From contig JAPXFQ010002457.1 of assembly GCA_028564705.1 (NCBI GenBank), positions 102,434 to 166,433 on the forward strand: a stretch of 64,000 nucleotides of DNA. The letters are read 5' to 3'. Origin of the DNA: Apricaphanius iberus (lineage: Eukaryota; Chordata; Actinopteri; Cyprinodontiformes; Aphaniidae). Shown piece by piece: positions 56,501 through 64,000 of this stretch. Position numbers and translations under genes: made by a program. The notes beneath the pieces were generated by a model that was given only the letters and a program-made list of their open reading frames with translations, did not search any database and had not been told where the DNA came from. How positions within the stretch are numbered: the first letter of the stretch is position 1; the number at the start of each line of letters is the position of its first letter.

Positions 56501-56540
56501 CCGGAGGAATCAGGAACCCGAGGCGTGCTCCCCAGAACAC
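53075..56540 (-). pseudogene. Continuation of the repeat-encoded protein in shifted frames
   Basis: Two further long minus-strand frames (54396-56540, 714 codons; 53075-54427, 450 codons) continue the repeat coding. VPDSxEGVxxNTP units give way, at indels, to the out-of-frame readings (PPRVFRRTRLRFL), then the frame returns and passes into about 24 units of RRRPPRLxVP and a stop. With about six small indels removed it would be one frame of roughly 1,500 codons, so the ORF was probably continuous in the recent past or in sister copies. Confidence 0.5.
53521..53776. repeat. 30-bp minisatellite B, about 8.5 units
   Basis: Unit GTGGAACCTTGAGCCTTGGG + GGCCGGCGGC. It shares the GGCCGGCG core and the period with minisatellite A, so it is a diverged subfamily. 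The sense-strand frame reads RRRPPRLKVP. Confidence 0.95.
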
Positions 56541-56735
56541 CCTCGGAGGAATCAGGAACCCGAGGCGTGTTCTCTAGAACACCCTCGGAGGAATCAGGAA
56601 CCCGAGGCGTGCTCCCCAGAACACCCTCGGAGGAATCAGGAACCCGAGGCGTGCTCTCCAGAACACCCTCGGAGGAATCAGGAACCCGAGGCGTGTTCTC
56701 CAGAACACCCTCGGGGGAATCTCGGAACCGAGGCG
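53777..56735. repeat. 42-bp minisatellite C, about 70 units
   Basis: Unit GAGGCGTGTTCTCCAGAACA + CCCTCGGAGGAATCAGGAACCC with several ordered variants (TTCGCCTGA, TTCCCCTGA, CTCTCCAGA). The sense strand gives VPDSSEGVLENTPR per unit. Blocks of variants recur about 1131 bp apart (e.g. CGAGGCAGG at 53931 and 55062), showing a higher-order duplication of about 27 units. Occasional 1-2-bp losses (near 54275, 54463, 55172, 55813, 56358) shift the frame. Confidence 0.95.
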
Positions 56736-57609
56736 CCAGGTGAGCCTCTGAAGAGCGCTCAAAAACAGTCTCCACAGGGGACCTGGGCTCAACATTCCCC
56801 ACGGAACTCTTCCCTCCGTTCCATTGACCCTGGGTCAACTCAGCTCCACCCGAAGGAAACGCCGGCGCCTGGCTGTGCTGGAGAGGATGAGGAGGCAGAC
56901 CCGAAACCGGCCGTGGGCGGCAGGAGGAAGCGGCGGTCGAATCACCGAAGCTGGAGGCAGCACCAAGCGGGACAGGAGGAGCCGAGGTGCTGCAACTCCG
57001 AGAAGGAAGCGAGAAACCTCCTGGAGCCGATGGAGCAGTTCGGCGACGCCTCCCTCCTCGTCGCCGGGAAGCAGGAAGAGGGCCAGTCCCAGAGGGATCA
57101 CAGATGGGGGGCAGATCGGCGGAAGGAGCCAGGGAGATCAACCGGTCAACCCAGGAGGCAGAAAGCCGCGGCGAGGGCGGCGCACCCCGGGCACCGCCGC
57201 AAAAGTCCAGCTCGTCGTCCTGGGAGTCGGAGAAGAACTCCGGGAAGCCGTCATCGTCCTCCTCTGAATCGTCATACATGGACGCAAGGAGGAACGACGG
57301 GGAAACATCAACTACGTTCCCAGGAGGACGCTCAGAAGCGCGGCGATGACTCGAGGCCCGAGGAGCGGAGAGGCCGCCCTCCTCACGACGGCGGGGCCCA
57401 ACACCGGGCGGACAGCGAGCCAGCCGCGATCCACAAAAAGGTGAGTCTGAATAGAGTCCTTGACTTACGCTCCAATCTATCAGTCTCCTCCATTCATTGT
57501 CAGTGTGGCGATACTCCGCTGGGTCCAGTGGCAGGTCGGGTCGTACTGTCAGGTTTCGGCTCAAGGAGGACCCAGATGCGGAGCGGCGTTTGTGGCTCTT
57601 ACGGCCCAT
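56347..57609 (-). CDS. Leader ORF of the LTR element, running into the 42-bp repeats
   Basis: Start chosen at ATG 57609 (AACATGGG, strong context). The in-frame ATG at 57645 lies upstream but also within the LTR transcript. The first 20 residues (MGRKSHKRRSASGSSLSRNL) are encoded inside the LTR. Then come a short conserved-looking block (LPLDPAEYRHTDNEWRRLID, WSVSQGLYSDSPFC), an acidic stretch (MYDDSEEDDDGFPEFFSDSQ), a WVDRLISLAP helix, a basic RRRGGRRRR patch and Pro/Ser-rich sequence up to about residue 290. After that the VPDSSEGVLENTPR repeats begin (from about 56735) until a frame shift near 56358 gives a stop. A Gag-like role is possible by position and basic patch, but I see no zinc knuckle and no known capsid motif. 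Confidence 0.6.
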   Translation of the reverse strand: MGRKSHKRRSASGSSLSRNLTVRPDLPLDPAEYRHTDNEWRRLIDWSVSQGLYSDSPFCGSRLARCPPGVGPRRREEGGLSAPRASSHRRASERPPGNVVDVSPSFLLASMYDDSEEDDDGFPEFFSDSQDDELDFCGGARGAPPSPRLSASWVDRLISLAPSADLPPICDPSGTGPLPASRRRGGRRRRTAPSAPGGFSLPSRSCSTSAPPVPLGAASSFGDSTAASSCRPRPVSGLPPHPLQHSQAPAFPSGGAELTQGQWNGGKSSVGNVEPRSPVETVFERSSEAHLAPRFRDSPEGVLENTPRVPDSSEGVLESTPRVPDSSEGVLGSTPRVPDSSEGVLENTPRVPDSSEGVLGSTPRVPDSSGGVLENTPRVPDSSEGVLESTPRVPDSSEGVLENTPRVPDPPRVFEATLGS

Positions 57610-57875
57610 GTTTATTAAATGTCCAGAAAAACAGACGAGAAGCACAGAGAACTAGGGGAGGTAACGACGACAACGACCCGACGAGGACAGACAGACACAG
57701 AGGGGCATATATACTGTGGGAAGGGGTAATCACAAAACAGGGAACACCTGGGAGCAGAGGAGGGAAACACAGGGAGGACAAAAGAACAGGTGAAACAAAC
57801 TAGGACTAATAAACTCAAACAGACTGGGAGGAAACAGGGAGGAAAAAACAACACAGACAGGGACGGATCATGACA
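57547..57875 (-). repeat. 5' LTR (329 bp)
   Basis: Carries the promoter and the start of the leader ORF. See the LTR signals at 57607-57714. Confidence 0.95.
57607..57714 (-). promoter_or_regulatory. LTR promoter, poly(A) signal and start codon
   Basis: On the minus strand: AGTATATATG (57705-57714) as TATA box, about 95 bp later AATAAA (57611-57616), and one base later the leader ATG (57607-57609): AATAAACATGG. The start codon therefore lies at the very end of R, next to the cleavage region. The other LTR has the same arrangement and would provide the 3' processing signal. Confidence 0.7.
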
Positions 57876-57895
57876 GAATAAGCTAAAGTCACAAA

Positions 57896-60310
57896 AAATC
57901 GAAGTGTTCCTTTAATATTCATCAGAACTCTTGCTGCAGCATATTGGATTGACTGAAGGCTTTTAATTGCATTTTGTGGACTGCCTTATATTAAATAATT
58001 ACAGACAAGTTTCTCAGCATCCTCCCTGGACAGGGTGTTTCTAATTTTATAAATATTCCGGAGGTGAAAGAAGGTAATCCAAGAAACCCTTTTATAATGG
58101 GATTTGAATGTTATGTCTTGGTCAGAAATTACATCAAGATAATTTACATATACACCGGAGATCAATTTAATGCCATCCAGATGAAGTGATTAACTAAGTA
58201 GGTTCTTTTTTAGACCTTGCAGTAGAGAGATGACAACTTCTGTCTTTTCTGAATTTAAAAGCAGACAGTTTAAAATTATCCAGGTTTTCATGTCTTCAAG
58301 ACATGTTGGTAATCTGTTTTACTGATTTGATTCATCAGGATATATGGATAACTATAGCTGTGTAACATCGGCATAACTGTGGGAACGTAACCCATGTTGT
58401 CGAATTATTTGAACAATAGGAAGCATATAGTAAAAAGAATTGGCCAAACAAAGAACCAAGTGATACTCTACAAGTAACCTTTAAGTGTTAAGAAGATTTA
58501 TCATTTAAATGAACTGGAATCTGTGGGACAGATATGATTTGAACCAGCCTGTCTTGCTGTTTATCTCTGCAAAATGTTCAAGCCTTTCTAAGGGAATATC
58601 ATGAGTTTCGACAGTGTGAAAAGCAGCACTGAGATCTAACAAGACCAAAATAGTCACAAGTCCATTATCTAAGGCCAAGAGAATATCATTAGTAACTTTC
58701 ACCAGTGCTTTTTCAGTGCTATAATTAGCCTTAAAACCTGACTGAAATTCTTCAAACATGTGACTGTTTCGGTTTTCACATACTTAATTAGCAACTATTA
58801 TCTCAAGGATTTTGAAAAAGAAAAGAAGCTTAGATATAGATATGCAATTAACTATTCTAATCTTGATTGAGGGAGGTTTTCTTAAGTATAGGTTGAATTA
58901 CAGCAACATAAATACCAGTAGTACATATCTATTTACTAAAGATATATTAATCATTTCTAAAATAGGGCCAGTAACCATGGGAAACACTTCCTTGAAGCTT
59001 CCTTCTAACACACAAGTTGAAGGTTTAAATGAAGATAATATTTTCAATAATTCAGAAAGTTCAACTGAATCAAAATAGTACATACTCACAGATAGTTCTA
59101 AAGTTATCTCTAATGCTGCCTCGTTATAGAGAGAAAAGTAATCATGTTTGGGAGGGTGCCAATTATTTTATTTTTAATAGAATTTATTTTATTTATGTAA
59201 AATTCCATAAATTCCTCACTACTGAGAGATTGGGGAATAGTTGGCTTAACAGAGCTATGCCTTTAAGTTTGGCAACTATACTAAAAAGAAACCTAGGATT
59301 ACTTTTATTTACCTCTATTAATGATGAAAAACATACTGTCCTAGCTTGTTGAAGGATATTTTTATACAGCAGTAGATGATCTTTACTGGTTAAATAGGGT
59401 TAGTATAAGTGTGTAGAATGTCATTTCCTCTCCATTTTCCTAGTATTCTTCTTTAAAGTGCGAAACACTGCATTAAACCAACCAACCTCCTATGGCTTTT
59501 TACCTTATTTTCTAAGGCTACACTGACACTGATAATGACCTTATCAGTATTTAATACTAAATCAGATAATTCAGGTACTTAAGGTATTTCCAGGACTGTG
59601 AAGATGTAAATAATTGGAAGGAGTTGACTCATTTATACTAACAAAATCCTTGTGATGGACCCAGATTTTTGACAAAACAGAAATTGTATCATCACATATC
59701 AAGTCATTTACAGTACTAATAATGTCGTTGAGGAGCGGGATCTTATTTTCAATAAACCACATTTAACTATTTATTTTTATGTTTACTGAAAGTCTTATCT
59801 TAGCGAGATTTTCATAATTTGTTTTTGTTAGGTTAACTTTTAATCCATTTGATTTGGGCTGTGGATAAGACACTGTCTCAATGGGGTATTGAGTGGGTAA
59901 CAGTACAGAAGCTGCAGAGAGGTGGGTTAAACAATGACTGCTTAATGGTCTGGACCCTGTTTTGTAAGTGGGTTAATGAATCTGGCCATATTGCTAGAAA
60001 GAAGAGCTGCTCCATTCAAATTGGGAAGGATGCTTTCTCTCTGGATCAGACCAAGTTTTCCCTAAAATGTTGTCCAGTTATCAATGTAGCTCATGTTGTT
60101 TGTGGGACACCACTCAGAAAACTATTTATCAAATGACAGCATGTGGGAAAACCTGTTGTCATTGGTCATTTTGGGCAGGGGACCAGAAAAGATTACAGAG
60201 TCCTACATTTTTTTAGCAAACTTACACACTAAAACAAAACTAATTTTGGTGACCTCAGATTTACTGACAGTTACCCTTGGGCTCTTGGCAACATCTCCAA
60301 ACCTTATTTA
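57896..60310 (-). mobile_element. L2-type LINE, long decayed copy
   Basis: From high to low coordinate on minus: ORF1 esterase part (60310-59850) with VIFSGPLPKMTNDNRFSH, SEWCPTNNMSYIDNW and GLIQREGILPNLNGAALLS; endonuclease and linker debris (59800-59150, aligning with 11130-11470); RT N-terminal part with FQSGFKANYSTEKALVKVTN, ILLALDNGLVTILVLLDLSAAF and GWFKSYLSHRFQF (58505-58759); then 3' sequence 58470-57896. Catalytic RT boxes after motif A are lost. The 3' boundary lies next to the LTR element, 16-20 bp away. Confidence 0.7.
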
Positions 60311-60899
60311 ATTACAAAAAGTGTGGCTTTTTATTTAGGCGAACCTGAAGACATGAGTTTGCACTGGCTTCAGAAGTGTTGTGATAGAGAGCGCTAAATA
60401 CAGAATTGTGGCGATTTTCACTTGTAAAGAAAATGTTAAAAACGTGTTTCTCTCGTTTCACTTCAGAAACATGCACTACTATGTGATGGTCCGTCATATG
60501 AAATGTCATTAAAAAGCTCTCAGATTTGGGCTTGTATTGTAACAGGAAAAGTAGAAGCAGTACAAATCTTTTGCAGGCTAATATATTGACTTATTAGTTT
60601 TAAACAGGCCTCAATGCAGAGATGGGAGTGGAACAACACAATTCCTTTCCACAAAAAACTGTAAATGGAACCGTAAATATACTGTCAACTACAAAGGGTT
60701 ATGTACTAATGTATGTATTTGTGTGATAAAATTTTGTGGTTAGGTCAAAACACCCAGTTGACCATTTTTGCTTTGTTCAAACAGGAAGTTTCATGTAAAC
60801 GTCCAAACGGGCACAGATCAAACCCATGGGTTTGGTTTAACATCAAAAAGACACATACAGAGATACCTCTTTAACACCAATGTATGTTTCTCCCTAATC
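60311..60899. other. Non-coding stretch
   Basis: A minus-strand open frame at 60312-60509 directly upstream of the L2 ORF1 remnant (HNSVFSALYHNTSEASANSC) may be more of ORF1, but I cannot match it. Nothing else recognised. Confidence 0.35.
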
Positions 60900-61175
60900 T
60901 GTCGCGGTGGTGGTGGTACCCATGTCTAGCAATCATTACGCGAGAGCCAGGGCACATCCTGGACAGGCCGCTAGTCCATCACAGGGCAAGATAGAGACAC
61001 ACAGGACAAACGACCATGTATGCACACATTCAAACCTAGAGACAATTTAGAGAGACCAATTTACCTAGCCATACTTTTTGACTGTAGGAGGAAGCTGGAG
61101 TACCAAGAGAGAACCCACATATGCACAGGGAGAACATGAAAACTCTTTGCAAAAAGACTCCAGGCAGAGCAAGCT
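60900..61175 (-). mobile_element. Longer SINE-W relative (central and 5' part)
   Basis: The minus strand reads TTCATGTTCTCCCTGTGCAT, GGTACTCCAGCTTCCTCCTA, AATTGTCTCTAGGTTTGAAT, TGCCCTGTGATGGACTAGCG and GGCCTGTCCAGGATGTGCC. This is the region immediately 5' of the module seen in the three short copies, linking them to a larger tRNA-type SINE. Confidence 0.65.
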
Positions 61176-61589
61176 GCTCAACATTTGATCAAAAGTTAAC
61201 AATTACTGCCTGACAAAGGATAAAAGTGTTGTCTTTTAATAAGACAGGGATTTTGATCTACACAAGCAAGACTTTTGGCACAATAGGAAGATTCTATAAC
61301 CTTGTGGAGAAAAAAAGTGTTTTACCCAAAAATGTCACCTCTGCGTGATCCAAGGATCTAGCGCGTTGTCTACAAAGATACAATCAGATTCTTGATTGAA
61401 TGAGGGTCCTTACTAATGCATACGAAGGACTAAAAGAACAACAAACATCTTCAACTTATTTGCAAAGGAGCACTAATCAAGGTACACTGATGAGTGAAAG
61501 AAAATGTTCTCCTCTGAAGAGAAACACTTTAATCAAGGTAGTCCAAAAGCTTCCAGAGTTACTGGCCAAGGATATCTCATTGGAGAGGT
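61176..61589. other. Non-coding stretch
   Basis: Nothing recognised before the LINE 3' fragment. Confidence 0.4.
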
Positions 61590-62330
61590 GGGGTCTATTT
61601 CAAGCTTTTTTTAAATGGTTTTTAAGCATCTTAATGGTCTTGGGCCTTCTTATCTTTCAGAACCGCTTTCACCATAGGAACCTCCATGGTCTATGTGCTC
61701 ATCTGGCAGCTGTCTCCTTGTAATACCTGAAGTCAGAATATGCACTCATTCCGAGGCTTTCCATGGTTATGGTCCTCATCTCTGGAACAGGCTGCCAGAG
61801 GCAGGGCCACAGAGAATGCTCATGTTTTTAAGAGCAGGCTTAAGACTCACCTTTTTAGCATAGCTTTTAACTGATTATTATTTATTATAGTCTGTTTAAT
61901 TGCTCTGCTTGTTTTATTTCATAAATTTGATCAAATCTTTACAATTTAAACATATTATATATTATTATATTATATATTATTATCCTGTTTATTTTTATAT
62001 TTTAACCTGTTATTTTAATCTTCCCTCCAGTGTTTCCTCTATGTGAGCCCTCTGCCCCAGAAGCAGTTGTTGGCTGCCTGGGTAATAGCCAGGTAGCGCT
62101 TGGGTGGAGGTAGTGAACTCGGCCTTGTCTCCTCTGGGAACCGTGGGTCACTGCTACTGTTGATCTGTTGCTGGCTGTGCAGATGGCTCCCTGATGGCAT
62201 TTTCTAACCTGGCTCATCTGTACTCTGCCCAATGTCCTTTTAATTGCTGCTCTTAAGTATGTGTGTGCATGGGTCGGCTACCTCCCCCACACTGTTGATG
62301 ATACATTTTAAAAGTAAACACAACTTTTCT
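61590..62330 (+). mobile_element. L2-clade LINE 3' fragment, relative of 26800-27560
   Basis: TTTTAAGCATCTTAATGGTCTTGGGCC, ACTCATTCCGAGGCTTTCCATGGTTATGGTCC, GAGCAGGCTTAAGACTCACC and CAGTGTTTCCTCTATG follow the same order as in the copy ending at 27718. RT C-terminus and 3' UTR only, with stops. Confidence 0.75.
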
Positions 62331-63895
62331 GTCAGGGTTTAAATATTCTGATGTAATTTAGTTTGTATTTGTTTTAGTTAGCTTTTAGTTAAATCCATGA
62401 ACCGCCCCATATCAGCCAACTTAAGTCTATACAGAATATTCTTTAGGCACTTTGTATTGAAAATGTATGGCAGGAAGTTGGTCTGTATGAGGCGTATGTG
62501 ATCCAAATTCACCTTAGCACGGTTCTAGGGAAAGTAGGATGTATAAAGGGGAAATTGAATGCAGTTGTGCATACTCAGAGTTTGATATATCTGAAATGTA
62601 CTTGCCGTAATTTTTTTTTTAGTGTTTTTGCTGAGCTTAAAGTTTCTATAAAGAACATTTTCATAAAAAGCTACTTAAAAAATACATCCACAGGGCTTTT
62701 AGTGTGGTGCAGAATGAAAGTACATTTCAAATTATATTTGAATTAAAATATAATAAAATGTACATTGACGACAATGACGTTATGTTTACATCTACCAGCC
62801 AGTGGCTGTGTGTTGATGGATACGGTCTCAATGATCTCTATGATCTAACTATATGTTTGCCGCAGCACGCCTTAAAATGTCTTGGGACCCACCCAGAATG
62901 AGCTGGAGACTGTTACTAGGGGGGCGAAAACCTTGAGGTCCTTCTGAGAATTTTTACACCCCTACAAGTCTCTTCATATTTTTTCTACAACCCTTGCGTT
63001 GAACCACAACTATTTTGGTATATATTCACTTCCTCCGAATAACTCACAAACCTAAACGCTTTGGGGCAGCTTAACAGCTGACAGCTTGACTTATTAGTTC
63101 TATCACACGTCTCTGCATCACTGTTTTTGGATATTAGTAATTACTGTAGTGGGGAAAATGCTTGTAAATCGGAGGCCCACTCACACTTTATTTACAAACC
63201 CACATACCTTGATACCCAAAATCGAGAGAATAGAGGAAATGTGTTCTGCACTGAGGTGGCGTTTTCACTTTCCTCTTCCATCATTCATGTCAACAGCCAT
63301 TTAGAACCCTCCCACAGCACTGAAACAAACGTCCCACAGGGGTGTCTCCTCAGCCCCATTCCTAACATCCTTGCAGTCCGACTCCTGCTAAAAGTGTAAC
63401 AGTGTAGCAAAAAAAAAAAAAAAAAAAAGAATGTCAAAGCTTTCTTTGCATTTTCTGAGCTTTAAGTTACTCTTGCCAAACCTATTCTCCGTGCTGCCAT
63501 TTCTATCCTAGAAGCCTGCTACCATCTTGTCTGCTGGCCAAGACAGTATATTACACAGGAAAAATGTAAAAAACTTTATGGGGAGGAAGCACAGGTTGTC
63601 AATTATACATGTGCCACTCTGTTGCTATCTCCAATTCGTCTTCTCCACCCACTCCAAGTAACTCGGCCGAGGCTGGTCCATTGTCTCCTCTCCAATCTGT
63701 CTCTGTCAAACACTGACATCTGTCTTTTATTGCGCTGCCACAAGAAAACCACACACATGTTTGTTTTGCTACCCATATTAGGGCTGTCCATTGACTTCCA
63801 TTGATTTTAGTAACTGGATTTATGCCTAACCCAGACACTTTTCCTAGCCCTAACCATTACTGGTCTATACCTAACCTAAGCCTAACAAAAACTCA
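62331..63895. other. Non-coding stretch with low-complexity patches
   Basis: A20 run at 63409-63428, CCTAACC-type degenerate sequence at 63825-63890. A plus frame near 63290-63390 (TNVPQGCLLSPI) hints at a very short LINE RT remnant. No gene supported. Confidence 0.45.
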
Positions 63896-64000
63896 ATTCA
63901 CATGATCAGAATCAGCTTTAATGGCCAAGTATGACACATACAAGGAATTTGACTCGGCAACTTTTCTCTCCAGTACAGAACTTAAATAAGTGAAATAAAA
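63896..64000 (-). repeat. Dispersed fish repeat, cut by the window end
   Basis: GATCAGAATCAGCTTTAATGGCCAAGTATG...ACATACAAGGAATTTGACTC is a familiar teleost interspersed repeat in reverse orientation. It continues beyond the window. Confidence 0.6.

Larger units (their letters stand above)
52606..57880 (-). mobile_element. Young LTR retroelement with a minisatellite interior
   Basis: TG...CA LTRs at 52611-52938 and 57547-57875 differ by one A. A 5-bp duplication GAATA flanks it (52606-52610, 57876-57880). Orientation is minus: a G-rich polypurine tract abuts 52938 and the TATA box and leader ORF lie at the 57.5-kb end. No protease, RT, RNase H or integrase motif is found in either strand; 3.7 kb of the 4.6-kb interior is tandem repeats. 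It must have been mobilised in trans. Confidence 0.9.

Noticed and set aside
53069..56735. CRISPR-like array of direct repeats
   Set aside because: There are no unique spacers of constant length; units are contiguous and the context is an LTR element in a vertebrate genome.
52955..57803. Long plus-strand ORFs over the repeat array (293, 332, 343 and 480 codons)
   Set aside because: They are the antisense of the minisatellites; periodic sequence with unit lengths divisible by three keeps several frames open. Promoter, polypurine tract and leader ORF all point to the minus strand.
63290..63400. Possible LINE reverse transcriptase fragment (VPQGCLLSPI)
   Set aside because: Only about 10 residues resemble a QGCVLSP box; flanking sequence shows no other RT motif.
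63825..63890. Telomere-like CCTAACC repeats
   Set aside because: Irregular, short and interspersed; a common low-complexity pattern in fish DNA and not a telomeric array.

Overview
The window looks like intergenic and transposon-rich nuclear DNA of a teleost fish. There are no bacterial-style operons. The sequence is dominated by fish-typical repeats: L2-, L1/Tx1-, RTE- and CR1/Rex1-like LINEs, a Polinton, a DIRS-like fragment, PIF/Harbinger elements, tRNA-derived SINEs, MITEs, (GATA)n and (CA)n(TA)n tracts. I see one convincing host gene, an intronless-coding rhodopsin-family GPCR on the minus strand at 18540-19415. Family names come from motif recognition alone; no database search was run.

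Layout. 1-1 kb: DIRS-like fragment (minus). 1.9-2.5 kb: MITE-A copy 1. 2.56-6.76 kb: decayed Polinton/Maverick (integrase with chromodomain, a structural-type protein and major capsid on plus; another ORF and protein-primed DNA polymerase B on minus). 7.8-8.6 kb: CR1/Rex1-like LINE tail. 9.1-9.9 kb: possible small minus-strand transcription unit. 10.3-16.6 kb: MITEs, L2 debris, an unrecognised proline-rich ORF, SINEs, a palindromic MITE. 18.4-19.5 kb: GPCR gene with a (GATA)21 tract downstream. 21.7-27.7 kb: two L2-type LINEs, the second with an SGNH-hydrolase ORF1. 31-40.3 kb: one L1/Tx1-like LINE, apparently full length, split by three later insertions, each with its own target-site duplication. 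41.7-47.8 kb: second CR1/Rex1-like LINE, tRNA SINE, MITE-A copy 2 (inverted), RTE LINE. 49.3-52.2 kb: twin perfect hairpins, then nested Harbinger elements (Myb-like gene, transposase pieces). 52.6-57.9 kb: a very young LTR element. 57.9-62.3 kb: L2 remnants. The last 1.7 kb holds low-complexity sequence and another dispersed repeat.

The most unusual object is the 5.27-kb LTR element (52611-57875, minus orientation, 5-bp duplication GAATA). Its two LTRs differ by one base. Between them I find no protease, reverse transcriptase or integrase. There is one leader ORF that starts inside the LTR and then runs into about 70 copies of a 42-bp minisatellite and about 24 copies of 30-bp minisatellites. 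All unit lengths are multiples of three, and they encode an acidic/Ser-Pro repeat followed by an Arg/Pro-rich repeat.

The second notable structure is the Russian-doll L1 (30976-40290), which also carries two copies of a GC-rich poly(A)-tailed retroposon (857 and 2928 bp) whose sense strand shows no recognisable protein. Insertion order can be read from the duplications.
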